Positions 27,660 through 37,400 of a DNA stretch of 64,000 nt are shown in pieces. Numbering within the stretch: the stretch's first letter is position 1; each line of letters begins with the position of its first letter. The notes under the pieces were generated by a model. The model made no database searches. It saw only the letters and a list, made by a program, of their open reading frames with translations, and was not told the DNA's origin. The position numbers were made by a program, and so were the translations under genes. This stretch comes from Mycolicibacterium rhodesiae (lineage in GTDB: Bacteria; Actinomycetota; Actinomycetes; Mycobacteriales; Mycobacteriaceae): assembly GCF_002086695.1 (NCBI RefSeq), contig NZ_MVIH01000019.1, forward strand, positions 1 through 64,000, given 5' to 3'.

Positions 27660-28069
27660 GACGGTTGGGCGCTCCGCCGCGACGACGAGACGACGTTGCC
27701 CACGCGTTCGACCAAAACCGCCATCTCGTAACCGATTTGGCCGATGTCGCAGGTCGGCGCGGCCAGCGTGGCCAGGTGCGATCCGTCACCGACCCGCATC
27801 ACCAGCAGGTAACCGCCGGCCATCTCGACGACTGATTGCAGCACCTGGCCGGCTTCGAAGAGCTGCGCGGCGCCCGCGGCCAGGCTGGCCAGCCCGGAGG
27901 TCACCGCGGCCAGCTGCTCGGCGCGATCACGAGGTAGTTGCTCGCTCGCCGCGATGAGCAAGCCGTCGACCGAGACGAGCACCGCGTGCGAGACGCCGGG
28001 TACGTCGCGGGCAAAGTTGGACACCAGCCAGTCCAGTGAATTGTTCTGCGGCCGTTGCGGCAAGGTCAT
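27656..28069 (-). CDS. mfpD: Roadblock/LC7 protein MfpD
   Basis: The 137-residue protein has a Roadblock/LC7 fold (LDWLVSNFARDVPGVSHAVL; SVDGLLIAASEQLPRDRAEQ). Such proteins act as GTPase-activating or scaffold partners of MglA-like GTPases, here MfpB. It overlaps mfpE (ATGA) and mfpC, so all five genes form one coupled operon. Confidence 0.92.
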   Translation of the reverse strand: MTLPQRPQNNSLDWLVSNFARDVPGVSHAVLVSVDGLLIAASEQLPRDRAEQLAAVTSGLASLAAGAAQLFEAGQVLQSVVEMAGGYLLVMRVGDGSHLATLAAPTCDIGQIGYEMAVLVERVGNVVSSSRRSAQPS

Positions 28070-30645
28070 GTGTGGTCGTTTCCGTTCTCTGCGGAATTGG
28101 CCTGCAGGCCCGAGCGCGCAGCCCGCACGCCGCCGAAGTGGCTGCTGAACGAGGAGCGGACGGCGTCGGGATCGCGCTGTGGCAGCGCAGGGGCCGGTGA
28201 CTCAGCAGCGCCGGGCACCAACCGGGCGCCGGGATCGCGCACGGGCAGACCATGTTCGGTGTGATCCTGCACGGGTACGTTGTCCACCTCTGCTGCGGTC
28301 TCCCAGCCGTTGTCCCACACCGACTTCCAGTCCTGAGGCACGGCAATGGTGTGCGGGTCGACCATCAGCTCGTTGAGCATCTTCTGGTAGATGAAATCGG
28401 TGTCGGTGTCCTCGAAATCCGGGGCCGACAGCCCAGCCGCCAGCACGTCCATATCGCTGATGTCGAGGTGCTCGTCGCGCGTCTCCTCGGCGCGCGCACG
28501 GGCGGCAAAGAACCCGGAGGTGTCCGATGCGTGCGCGTTCTCGGCGCCCGACTGCGCCGCCCCGGCGAACCACAGCGAACGCTGCGGCTCGGGTTCGGGT
28601 TCGGGTTCCGGCTCTGGCGTCGGCGCCCCGGTGATTCCACTGGAGCCCGGGGATCGTCGCGGCAACCCACTCGGATCGACCGCGGCCGGCTCTGCCGCCG
28701 TCGGTACCGGTTCGTCGTGAATGTCTTGCCCGGCAGGCTTTTCGGAGGGGGCGTCATACCGCTGTGCGTCGGTGCCGACCGGTTCGCCGTGCTCCAGCAG
28801 TTTGGCCGGGATGAAGAGCTCGGCCGTCGTTCCCGACGACGGCTCCCCCTCGACGGCGTTGCGCAGTCGCACCTCCATGCCGTGCATGTGCGCCAGCCGC
28901 CCGACCACGAACAACCCCATGTGCCGGGTGTTGTCCGGGCTGACCTCACCGCCGGCGTGCAAGCGCATGTTGGCGATCCGAAGGTCGCTGTCGGTCATGC
29001 CGATACCGTCGTCGTGCACCTCGATCAGCACTCCGGCGTTGCCTGCGTGCACCGCAGTGACCCGGACCGGCGAGATCGGTGGCGAGTACCGCAGCGCGTT
29101 GTCGATCAGCTCGGCGAGCATATGTACCGCGTCGGCGGAGACGCGCCCGATCAGAGCCGAGTCAGACACCTCGCCGATCTGCACCCGCTTGTAGTCCTCG
29201 ACCTCGGAGACCGCGCCGTTGACCGCACTCGCCAATGGCAACGACTCACGGTGATCGCGCGACACCTGCGCCCCTGCCAGCACCAGCAGGTTCGAGCCGA
29301 TCCGGCGCATCCTGGTCGCGAGATGATCGAGCCGGAACAGGTTGTCGAGCCGTTCAGGGTCCTTCTCGTTGCGCTCCAACTGGTCGATCAGCGAGAGCTG
29401 CTGATCGACGAGCGATCGGTTGCGCCGCGACATGGTCTCGAACATCTCGTTGATCACCAACCGCAACCGCGCCTCGTCGCCGGCCAGCAGCAGCGCCTGG
29501 GTGTGCAATTCGTCAACCGCGTGGGCGACCTGGCCGATCTCCTCGGTGGTGTAGACCGGCAACGGCTGAGGTTCGCGCTCGTCGCCGGCCCGGACGCGGG
29601 CGATACCCTGCTCCAAATCGGTGTGCGCGACGCGCAGGGCTCCGTCGCGCAGGATGCGCAGCGGCCGGACCAGGGACCGGGCGACCAGCAACACCACGAC
29701 CAGCGCGGCGATGAACGCCGCCAGCACCAGCAATCCGTCGCGGATGACGGCGTGGCGGCGGTCGGCGGCCAGCCGCTGTACCGAGGTGGTGACCTCGTCG
29801 GTGGTGCTCGTGACGACCTTCTCCGCGATGGCGTCGGTGGCCTGCAGCGATTGACGGAGGTCGGCATTGCCGGCCAGCGCGGCGTCCGGGCTGGACATGA
29901 TGCCCATCCGCCGGACCATCTCGCTCTGCAGCGTCTTCGCCTCCGGCGAGCCGACGCCGAGGACCTGGCTCATGCCGAACAATGTCGACGGCTCGGTGCC
30001 GGCCAGCGTGATCATCGATGTGCGCAGTTCGGGCTCGGGCAGGTCGCCGCCCTGCTCGACGAGCAGCTCTTGCATCAGCATCTGCCCGCGGGCACCGATC
30101 GCGCGACTCAGACCCTGGGTCTGGACGCGCAGTTTCTCGTCGTCGATGCGCACCGAGCCGTTGATCGCGTCCTCGGCGGTCAGCAGGATCGGCGCGTAGG
30201 CGGTGATCCGGTCGCGCAGCCCCATCGTGTTCGCCGACACCGCCGCCACCAGTTGCTGACCACCGGTGAGCAGGTTGGTGACGCCGGTGCGGACGTCGGG
30301 AGCGACGTCGGTCGAATTGAGCTTGTTCTGCAGGGTCGCTTTGCTCTTGTCGAAAGTGTTGGTCGCGGACTGGGTGTCCCCGTCCGACGAGTACGCCAGC
30401 AGCACCCCTTGCAGAGCGCCGACGTAGCTTTCGATCACCGGAATCATCTGGACCCGATCGGCGGCGACCTGCAGATCCCGCGCCGATTCGACGCCATCCC
30501 AGATGCGGGCACCGGCGAAGGCGAGCGCGAGCGCCAGCGGAACGGCCACGATCGCAAACACTTTGCCCCGCACCGGCCAGTTGCGCGGCGACCACCGCGA
30601 CGGCCGCTTCGGCGGCACGGCTGTCGGCTGTTGAATCTGATTCAT
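28066..30645 (-). CDS. mfpE: Conservon sensor histidine-kinase-like protein MfpE
   Basis: The 859-residue membrane protein has one N-terminal membrane segment (VFAIVAVPLALALAFAGARI), an extracytoplasmic nitrate-sensor-like helical domain (about 65-310), a second membrane segment (LLVLAAFIAALVVVLLVARS), a HAMP linker, and a HATPase domain (ELIDNALRYSPP, DDGIGM, GLFVVGRLAHMHG). The C-terminal 250 residues are disordered and contain an EP repeat (PEPEPEPEPEP). No typical phospho-acceptor His box is evident, as in other conservon sensors. ATG 30645 follows AGGAAG by six bases. The gene heads the operon; its promoter lies in 30646-30855, a gap otherwise empty. Confidence 0.88.
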   Translation of the reverse strand: MNQIQQPTAVPPKRPSRWSPRNWPVRGKVFAIVAVPLALALAFAGARIWDGVESARDLQVAADRVQMIPVIESYVGALQGVLLAYSSDGDTQSATNTFDKSKATLQNKLNSTDVAPDVRTGVTNLLTGGQQLVAAVSANTMGLRDRITAYAPILLTAEDAINGSVRIDDEKLRVQTQGLSRAIGARGQMLMQELLVEQGGDLPEPELRTSMITLAGTEPSTLFGMSQVLGVGSPEAKTLQSEMVRRMGIMSSPDAALAGNADLRQSLQATDAIAEKVVTSTTDEVTTSVQRLAADRRHAVIRDGLLVLAAFIAALVVVLLVARSLVRPLRILRDGALRVAHTDLEQGIARVRAGDEREPQPLPVYTTEEIGQVAHAVDELHTQALLLAGDEARLRLVINEMFETMSRRNRSLVDQQLSLIDQLERNEKDPERLDNLFRLDHLATRMRRIGSNLLVLAGAQVSRDHRESLPLASAVNGAVSEVEDYKRVQIGEVSDSALIGRVSADAVHMLAELIDNALRYSPPISPVRVTAVHAGNAGVLIEVHDDGIGMTDSDLRIANMRLHAGGEVSPDNTRHMGLFVVGRLAHMHGMEVRLRNAVEGEPSSGTTAELFIPAKLLEHGEPVGTDAQRYDAPSEKPAGQDIHDEPVPTAAEPAAVDPSGLPRRSPGSSGITGAPTPEPEPEPEPEPQRSLWFAGAAQSGAENAHASDTSGFFAARARAEETRDEHLDISDMDVLAAGLSAPDFEDTDTDFIYQKMLNELMVDPHTIAVPQDWKSVWDNGWETAAEVDNVPVQDHTEHGLPVRDPGARLVPGAAESPAPALPQRDPDAVRSSFSSHFGGVRAARSGLQANSAENGNDHT

Positions 30646-30855
30646 CGGAGACTTCCTGGTCATCGCTGCCCGTGTTGACCACAACGGAGCTGCGCATAAC
30701 CCCTGGCAATTCGTCGAGTATGACAGCGATTGCCCAGCATCTCCAGAGTCGTTACTGAACAGAGAGATACCGGTGACGCCCGCCCATTTCGCCTATTGGG
30801 GTGTCGAGCAAATTGCGCTGCGGCACAACTGAGATCATCAACTCACTCGAATTAC

Positions 30856-31461
30856 CTACGCTGGTTTGAGCAGCGCGACGAGAAAGTCGGAGTCATCGGA
30901 AAAGGGCCGCACATCCCAGGTGGACAGCAGCAGATCGGGCATGAGGCCGGCGTGAGCGGCGTCGTCGAGGAACTCGCTGTACTCGTACTCGCGCCCGGCG
31001 CCGAAGCCGATCACCGCGCGTCCGTCGGCTTTGAGGTGGGCACGCAGCCGGGAGAGCACCTGCACGCGGGTGCTGGGCGCGACGAACGTCATGACGTTGC
31101 CTGCCGAGACGATGATGTCGAACGGTTCGGCGATGCCGCGCGCCGGCAGGTCGAGTTCGGCGAGGTCGCCGACAAGCCAGCGCGGGCCGGGATGGTCCTG
31201 CTCAGCCGCCTCGATCAGCGTCGGATCGACGTCGACACCGACCACGTGATGGCCGACGGACGCCAGGTATCCGCCCACCCGGCCGGGACCGCAGCCCGCG
31301 TCGAGAATGTGGGAGCCGCGCGCCGCCATCGCGTCCACGAAGCGGGCCTCGCCGACCAGGTCATCGCCGGCGCGGGCCATCGCACGGAACCGCTCGATGT
31401 ACCACCGCGAATGCCCGGGATCGGCCGCGACTTTTTGCATCCAGAGGCTGGTCTCGACCAT
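30856..31461 (-). CDS. SAM-dependent methyltransferase
   Basis: The 201-residue protein has the class I methyltransferase core: motif I HILDAGCGPGRVGGYLA, acidic motif VVGVDVDPTLIEAAE, DLAELDLP, and DIIVSAGNVMTFV. The substrate is unknown. It is transcribed divergently from trmL, with 32 bases between starts. Its ATG is preceded by GATAAT six bases upstream, so the transcript may be leaderless. It reads the same way as mfpE, but the 210-base gap between them suggests separate units. Confidence 0.85.
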   Translation of the reverse strand: MVETSLWMQKVAADPGHSRWYIERFRAMARAGDDLVGEARFVDAMAARGSHILDAGCGPGRVGGYLASVGHHVVGVDVDPTLIEAAEQDHPGPRWLVGDLAELDLPARGIAEPFDIIVSAGNVMTFVAPSTRVQVLSRLRAHLKADGRAVIGFGAGREYEYSEFLDDAAHAGLMPDLLLSTWDVRPFSDDSDFLVALLKPA

Positions 31462-31467
31462 GCCGCC

Positions 31468-31473
31468 ATTATC
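31468..31473 (-). promoter_or_regulatory. Predicted -10 of methyltransferase gene
   Basis: GATAAT on the minus strand, followed by six bases and the ATG at 31461. It differs from TANNNT only at the first base and is compatible with leaderless initiation. Confidence 0.35.
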
Positions 31474-31493
31474 CCCGTGTCCGGAGCGTGGCT

Positions 31494-31958
31494 GTGTTCA
31501 GGCTGATGTTCTACTCGCCGCGGATCGCGCCGAACACCGGTAACGCCATCCGGATGGTCGCGGCGACCGGATGCGAATTGCATTTGGTGGAACCGTTGGG
31601 CTTCGACCTGTCCGAACCGAAGCTGCGCCGGGCCGGACTGGACTACCACGACCTGGCGTCGGTGACGGTGCACGCCGGCCTGGAGCAGGCCTGGGCGGCG
31701 TTGGCCGGCGCGCGGGTGTTCGCGTTCACGGCGCATGCGACCCGGTCGTCGTTCGATATCGCCTACCAGCCGGGCGACGTGATGCTGTTCGGTCCGGAAC
31801 CGACAGGTCTGGACGCCGCCACGCTGGCCGATCCGCACATCACCGAGCAGGTGCGGATCCCGATGCTGCCGGGGCGGCGGTCACTGAATCTGTCCAACGC
31901 TGCCGCGGTGGTGGCCTATGAGGCGTGGCGGCAGCACGGCTTCGAGGGTGGGGTCTGA
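31494..31958 (+). CDS. trmL: tRNA (cytidine/uridine-34-2'-O)-methyltransferase, SpoU family
   Basis: The 154-residue SPOUT methyltransferase has family motifs NTGNAIRMVAATGCELHLVE, LMFYSPRIAPN and the knot region MLPGRRSLNLSNAAAVVAYE. TrmL-type enzymes methylate the ribose of the tRNA wobble base using SAM. The start at GTG 31494 leaves a GGAG seven bases upstream and gives the same 154-residue length as the remembered M. tuberculosis Rv3366. A GTG two codons earlier would sit on top of the Shine-Dalgarno. It converges on the nitroreductase gene. Confidence 0.9.
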   Translation: MFRLMFYSPRIAPNTGNAIRMVAATGCELHLVEPLGFDLSEPKLRRAGLDYHDLASVTVHAGLEQAWAALAGARVFAFTAHATRSSFDIAYQPGDVMLFGPEPTGLDAATLADPHITEQVRIPMLPGRRSLNLSNAAAVVAYEAWRQHGFEGGV

Positions 31959-31968
31959 GCCCGCCGGG

Positions 31969-32610
31969 TCACCAGGTGTCCCAGTGGGTCAGCTGCTCGG
32001 CGGGCAACCGCTTGGCGGGCTTGAAATCGGTGCCCTTGGTGTAGGCGATCGGCCAGAGGCCGCCCTGGGTGTACCGGTCGAACGGGATGCCGAGCAACTC
32101 GGCGGCCTGCTTTTCGCCGTCCCCGATCAGGTGCAGCGTCGTGTACGCCGAGCCCAGGCCGCGCGAGCGCAGGGCCAGCATGAAACTCCAGACGGCGGGA
32201 ATCAGGGAACCCCAGTAGGACGCCTGCATGCCGGCGGGGGCACCGTCCGGGCGGCCCTCCAGGCACGGGATCAGGAACACCGGAGCCTTCTCGAGGTTCT
32301 CGTTGAGGTACTTGGCCGAGCTGAGCACCGAGTCCATCTGCGCATCGCGCATATCGCCGCGAACCGGGGCGGGCATGTCGAGGTAGGGCGTGCCGGTGGC
32401 CCGGTAGATGTCGGCCAGCGCCTTCTTCTTGGCGGGGTCCTCGACGAACAAGAATTGCCAGCCTTGGGCATTGGAACCCGTCGGCGCCTGCAGGGCCAGA
32501 TCCAGACACTCCATCAGCACCTCGCGCGGCACCGGCCGGTCGAAGTCGAGCCGCTTGCGCACCGATCGGGTGGAAGTGAGAAGTTCATCAACGGTCAGAT
32601 CGAGTGTCAT
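31969..32610 (-). CDS. Nitroreductase-family FMN oxidoreductase
   Basis: The 213-residue protein is a nitroreductase-fold flavoenzyme (STRSVRKRLDFDRPVP at the N-terminus; APTGSNAQGWQFLFVED; GLGSAYTTLHLI; GIPFDRYTQGGLWPIAYT). It presumably uses NAD(P)H and FMN to reduce small acceptors. In M. tuberculosis the equivalent is remembered as Rv3368c, next to Rv3369, as here. It is divergent from the PPOX gene with only 23 bases between start codons; see the overlapping -10 elements. Confidence 0.88.
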   Translation of the reverse strand: MTLDLTVDELLTSTRSVRKRLDFDRPVPREVLMECLDLALQAPTGSNAQGWQFLFVEDPAKKKALADIYRATGTPYLDMPAPVRGDMRDAQMDSVLSSAKYLNENLEKAPVFLIPCLEGRPDGAPAGMQASYWGSLIPAVWSFMLALRSRGLGSAYTTLHLIGDGEKQAAELLGIPFDRYTQGGLWPIAYTKGTDFKPAKRLPAEQLTHWDTW

Positions 32611-32616
32611 GCGCTG

Positions 32617-32626
32617 AGACTACATT
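32617..32626. promoter_or_regulatory. Overlapping divergent -10 elements of nitroreductase and PPOX genes
   Basis: On the minus strand TAGTCT (32622-32617) is six bases from the nitroreductase ATG at 32610. On the plus strand TACATT (32621-32626) is seven bases from the ATG at 32634. The two elements share the central TA at 32621-32622, so polymerase cannot occupy both at once. Both mRNAs would be leaderless. Confidence 0.55.
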
Positions 32627-32633
32627 CGGCGTC

Positions 32634-33044
32634 ATGGCAACTGAACTGAGTCAAGAGGTGCGCGATCGGCTTGTCGGCGACAACTTCGGCTGGTTGACCA
32701 CAGTCGCCAAATCCGGTCAGCCGGTGCCCAAGTTGGTGTGGTTTTACTTCGACGGCACCGACATCCTGGTCTACACCGCGCCCGGCTCGGCCAAGGTCCG
32801 CCACATCGGCTCGCACCCGCGGGTCAGCCTGAATCTGGACTCCAGCGGCGATGGCGGCGGCATCATCGTCGTGGGTGGTCCCGCCACCGTGGACAGTGAG
32901 GATGCCGACCCGCGGGACGACGCGGCGTTCTGGGCGAAATACGGTGCGCTGTCGGATCAAGCCGGGTTGACCGACACGATGGGCGACTACAACCTGCGGC
33001 TGCGGATCAGCATCGACAAGGTGTGGACGACGCCGACGGAGTGA
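32634..33044 (+). CDS. PPOX-class flavin/F420-binding protein
   Basis: The 136-residue split-barrel protein belongs to the pyridoxamine-phosphate-oxidase-like (PPOX) group common in mycobacteria. Motifs are VRDRLVGDNFGWLTTVAKSG, PVPKLVWFYFDGTDILVYTA, KVRHIGSHPRVSLNL. Many relatives bind F420 and act as F420H2-dependent reductases; others bind FMN or haem. The substrate is unknown. The start ATG 32634 fits the leaderless -10 TACATT. It pairs divergently with the nitroreductase. Confidence 0.85.
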   Translation: MATELSQEVRDRLVGDNFGWLTTVAKSGQPVPKLVWFYFDGTDILVYTAPGSAKVRHIGSHPRVSLNLDSSGDGGGIIVVGGPATVDSEDADPRDDAAFWAKYGALSDQAGLTDTMGDYNLRLRISIDKVWTTPTE

Positions 33045-33134
33045 TGCTGGAAGCCTAGCGGCGCAACGCTTTCCACAGTTCCGCGTTCATCCACAGGCCA
33101 GTCCTGGCGCCGGGCTTTTGTCAGCGGGCCGGCG

Positions 33135-33140
33135 TAATGT
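33135..33140 (+). promoter_or_regulatory. Predicted -10 of SOS-controlled HNH gene
   Basis: TAATGT ends seven bases before the ATG at 33148, which places the transcription start on the start codon. The LexA box at 33142-33157 covers the transcription start. Confidence 0.5.
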
Positions 33141-33141
33141 A

Positions 33142-33157
33142 TCGAACATGAGTTCGA
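33142..33157. promoter_or_regulatory. LexA (SOS) box covering the start codon
   Basis: TCGAACATGAGTTCGA is a perfect match to the mycobacterial SOS box TCGAAC-N4-GTTCGA; the flanking A33141/T33158 also pair. The ATG of the downstream gene is inside the box spacer. LexA bound here would block initiation directly. Confidence 0.88.
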
Positions 33158-34431
33158 TCATTGCGGCGTTGGATGCGCTCGACGCTGCTGTCGAACTGTT
33201 GGGTGCCGCCGATATCGAGGAATTGCCCGCCCCGCAACGCTTTACCGCTCTGGAACGGCTGGAAAGTGCGGTCCGTCGCCAGGCCGCGATATCCCACGAG
33301 CAGATCACCCACCTGGAACGGTACGAGGGCTGCCCACCGATCCCGATCGTGGTGGCGGACGTCTTGCGAATCAGCCGGGCGGCCGCCAAACGCCGAGTCC
33401 GTGATGCGGAGCAGCTGACACCCCGGATCACGTTGACCGGTGAGGTGCTCTCGCCGCTGTTACCGGCAACAGGCAAGGCCTGGGAGGCCGGCCTTCTCGA
33501 TGGTGAGCATGTGCGGGTGATTCAGAAGTTCTTCCGCGATCTGCCCGATCATGTCGGGCCGGTCGAGATCGAGAAGGCTGAACGCACCCTGGCCGAACAC
33601 GCCCAGACCATGCGCCCCGACCAACTGGAGAAGATCGCCGATCGGCTGGCCGTCCACCTCAACCCCGACGGCAAGTACTCCGAAGAAGACCGCGCCCGCA
33701 AGCGTGGCTTCCAATGGTGCGGCGGCCAACGCCCCGACGGCATGAGCGTCGGAAAGTTGGTGGCTGATCCGGAGCTACGGTCGATGCTGGATGCCTGGAT
33801 GGCGAAGTTCGCCGCCCCCCAACCCGATGATCTCCGTAGCCACGCCCAACGCCAACACGACGCGTTGGCCGAGCTGGTACGCGGCCGGCTCGGTGACCCG
33901 AAACTCGGCCAGCACAACGGACTCCCGGTCACGATGATCGTCACCACCACCCTGCAAGACCTACAGGCCGGCGCCGGCCACGCCGTCACCGCCGGTGGCA
34001 CCCTGATCCCGATCACCGACCTCATCCGGATGGCCACCCCCGCCAACCACTACCTCGCCGTCTTCGACGGCGTCACCGGACAATCACTCTGGCTGGGTCG
34101 CAGCAAGCGCCTGGCCTCCGCCGACCAGCGCATCATGTTGCTGGCCAAATACCGCGGCTGCACCGCACCCGGATGCACCGCCAACGGCTACACCAGCCAA
34201 GTCCACCACGCCGCCACAGACTGGAAGAACGGCGGCAACACCGACATCGACGACCTCACCCTGGCTTGCAAATGCGACAACCTCCTGGTCGAAAACGACG
34301 GCTGGACCACCCACCAACTCCCAGACGGCCACACCCACTGGACCCCACCACCCGATGTACCCCTGCGCGGCGGCACCAACGACTACCACCACCCAGAACG
34401 TTTCCTGCCGAAAGACGACGAAAAGGACTAG
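33148..34431 (+). CDS. 13E12-repeat (DUF222) HNH endonuclease-like protein, SOS-regulated
   Basis: The 427-residue protein has the DUF222 domain of the mycobacterial 13E12 repeat family (about 1-330, including VVADVLRISRAAAKRRVRDA and LSPLLPATGKAWEAGLLDGEHVRVI in parts) and a C-terminal HNH nuclease domain. The latter has the treble-clef Cys in YRGCTAPGCTANGYTSQVHH, a later CKCDNLL pair, and the His-rich HHATDW core. These proteins are probably DNA nucleases of uncertain role; some M. tuberculosis members are known LexA targets. A perfect SOS box overlaps the start codon. It ends two bases before the convergent dnaE2 stop. Confidence 0.88.
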   Translation: MSSIIAALDALDAAVELLGAADIEELPAPQRFTALERLESAVRRQAAISHEQITHLERYEGCPPIPIVVADVLRISRAAAKRRVRDAEQLTPRITLTGEVLSPLLPATGKAWEAGLLDGEHVRVIQKFFRDLPDHVGPVEIEKAERTLAEHAQTMRPDQLEKIADRLAVHLNPDGKYSEEDRARKRGFQWCGGQRPDGMSVGKLVADPELRSMLDAWMAKFAAPQPDDLRSHAQRQHDALAELVRGRLGDPKLGQHNGLPVTMIVTTTLQDLQAGAGHAVTAGGTLIPITDLIRMATPANHYLAVFDGVTGQSLWLGRSKRLASADQRIMLLAKYRGCTAPGCTANGYTSQVHHAATDWKNGGNTDIDDLTLACKCDNLLVENDGWTTHQLPDGHTHWTPPPDVPLRGGTNDYHHPERFLPKDDEKD

Positions 34432-34432
34432 G

Positions 34433-37400
34433 TCACCTGAAATCCCGCGAGCGCGAACTCACTTTCAGCGTGATGCGGCCCATCCGCTCGGCCATCACGG
34501 TCACTGCCCCGGTGGCGTTCTGCACCTGCCCGCGGATCAGCAGCGCTGAAGCTGTCTGGGCAAGTTTGCGATGCCGGTTCCACACCCCCGGCGTGCACAG
34601 CACGTTGACCATGCCGGTCTCGTCCTCGATGTTCATGAACGTCACGCCCTGGGCGGTCGCCGGCCGTTGCCGATGCGTCACCGCACCGGCGATCAGCACC
34701 CGGCTGCCGTCCGGCACGTCCAACAGCCGGTCGGCGGTGACCACACCCATCGCGTCGAGGTCCTCGCGCAGGAACTGGGTGGGATAGCTATCCGGCGAGA
34801 TGCCGGTGGCCCACACGTCGGAAGCGGCCAACTCCACCTCGGTCATGCCGGGCAACGCCGGAACGTGCGACGAGGAGCCGACGCCGGGCAACCGGTCCGG
34901 GCGCTGGGACGCCGCCGCGCCGGCCGCCCACAACCCCTCCCGACGGGTGATCGCGAAACAGCCCAGCGCCCCCGCGGTGGCCAGCGCCTCGGTCTGCGGA
35001 ACCGAAAGCTGCACCCGCCCAGTCAAATCCAGCAGCGAAGCGTACGGGCCACCGGCGTCACGCTCCTCGACGATCCGCTGGGCCAGCTCGTCACCGATGT
35101 GGCGCACGGCGCCCAATCCCAGCCGCACCTCCATCCCGGAGTTCTCCAGGGTGGGGTGCGCCAAGCTGGCATTGACGTCGGGACCGTGCACGGTCACCCC
35201 ATGCCTGCGGGCGTCGGCGACCAGCGACTGCGGCGAATAGAAACCCATCGGCTGGGCACGCAGCAGCGCGGCGCAGAACGCCGCCGGGTGGTGCAGCTTG
35301 AACCACGAGGAGTAGTACACCAGCGAGGCGAAGCTCAGCGAATGACTCTCCGGGAAACCGAAATTGGCGAATGCTTCCAGCTTGTCGTAGATCCGGTCGG
35401 CCACCTCGTCGGTGATGCCGTGGCGCTGCGCCATCCCGGCATAGAACCTCTTTCGCAGCCGTCGCATCTTCTCGGTGGAACGCTTGGAACCCATGGCCCG
35501 GCGCAGTTGGTCGGCCTCGGCGGCCGAGAATCCCGCGCAATCCACCGCCAGCTGCATGAGCTGTTCCTGGAACAGCGGCACCCCCAACGTCTTTCGCAAT
35601 GCAGGTTCCATCGACGGGTGATCGTAGGTGACTTCCTCAAGACCGTTGCGCCGTTTGATGTAGGGATGCACCGAGCCGCCCTGGATGGGTCCGGGACGGA
35701 TCAGTGCCACCTCCACCACCAGGTCGTAGAACACCCGTGGCTTCAGCCGCGGAAGGGTGGCCATCTGGGCGCGCGACTCCACCTGGAACACCCCGACGGA
35801 GTCCGCCTTCTGCAGCATCTCGTACACCGCGGGTTCGGACAGATCCAGGCGGGCCAGGTCGACCTCGATGCCTTTGTGCTCGGCCACCAGATCGATGCAG
35901 TAGTGCAACGCCGAGAGCATGCCAAGGCCCAACATGTCGAACTTCACCAATCCGATTGCGGCGCAGTCGTCCTTGTCCCACTGCAGCACGCTGCGGTTCT
36001 CCATGCGCGCCCACTCCACCGGGCAGACGTCGGCGATCGGGCGGTCGCAGATCACCATGCCGCCGGAGTGGATGCCCATATGCCGGGGCAGGTTCTTGAT
36101 CTGGACCGCCAGGTCGACCACCGGCTCGGGGATCCCCTCGAGGTCAGCCGAGTCGGCCCCGGAGTGCCAGTGACTGATCTGCTTACTCCAGGCATCCTGC
36201 TGCCCCTGCGAAAAGCCGAGGGCCCGGGCCATGTCGCGCACCGCGCTCTTGCCCCGGTAGGTGATGACATTGGCCACCTGCGCGGCATAGTCACGTCCAT
36301 AGCGGTCATAGACGTACTGGATGGCCTTCTCCCGAAGATCCGACTCGATGTCGATGTCGATGTCAGGTGGACCGTCGCGGGCCGGGGACAGGAACCGCTC
36401 GAAGAGCAGTTCGTTGGCGATCGGGTCGACGGCAGTGACTCCCAGTGCGTAACACACCGCGGAGTTCGCCGCCGATCCCCTTCCCTGACACAGGATGTCA
36501 TTCTCCCGGCAGAACCGGGTGATGTCGTGTACCACCAGGAAGTAGCCCGGGAACTTCAACTCGGCGATGATGCCGAGTTCACGTTCGAGCTGGGCGTAGG
36601 CCTCCGGAGCACCGGCGCGCGGCCCGTAGCGCCGCGCGGCGCCGACCATCACCAGCTCGCGCAACCAGCTGTCTTCGGTGTGCCCTTCGGGCACGTCGAA
36701 CGGGGGCAGTTGCGGGGCGATCAACGCCAGTTCGAAAGCGCACTGTTCGCCGAGATCTGCTGCGGCGCTGACGACTTCGGGGTACTGGGCAAAAATCCGG
36801 GCCATCTCGTCGCCGGACCGTAGATGCGCACCGCCCAGCGGGGCCAGCCAGCCGGCGGCCTCGTCCAGCGACTGGCGTGCCCGGATCGCCCCCATCGCCA
36901 TGGCGAGCCTGCCGCGGCTCGGTTCGGCGAAGTGCGCCCCGGTGGCGGCGACGACCCCAACCCCGAACCGGGGAGCCAGCGCGGCCAGCGCGGCATTGCG
37001 CTCGTCGTCGAACGGATCGCCATGGCTGCTGAGCTCGATGCTGACCCGGTCCCGGCCGAAGCGATCCACCAGGTCGGCCAGCGCTGCGGCCGCGGCCTCC
37101 GGCCCACCTTGGGAAAGCGCTTGCCGGACATGACCTTTACGGCAGCCGGTGAGAATGTGCCAATGCCCGCCTGCCGCCTCGGTGAGCGAGTCGTAGTCGT
37201 AGCGCGGTTTGCCCTTCTCGCCGCCGGCCAGATGCGCGGCAGACAACTGGCGAGACAGTCGACGGTAGCCTTCCGGTCCGCGGGCCAACACCAGAAGATG
37301 CGGGCCGGGCGGGTCGGGCACCTCGGTGCGGGCGGTATTGCTCAACGACAGTTCGGCGCCGAAGACGGTGCGCATGTCCAGTTCCTTCGCGGCCTCGGCG

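Noticed and set aside
28590..28620. GGTTCG-like tandem repeat
   Set aside because: It is simply the codon repeat for the Glu-Pro run in the disordered tail of MfpE, too short to be an independent element.
28252..30678. 808-residue plus-strand open frame
   Set aside because: Antisense shadow of mfpE, no recognisable motif.
34571..36823. 750-residue plus-strand open frame
   Set aside because: Antisense shadow of dnaE2.
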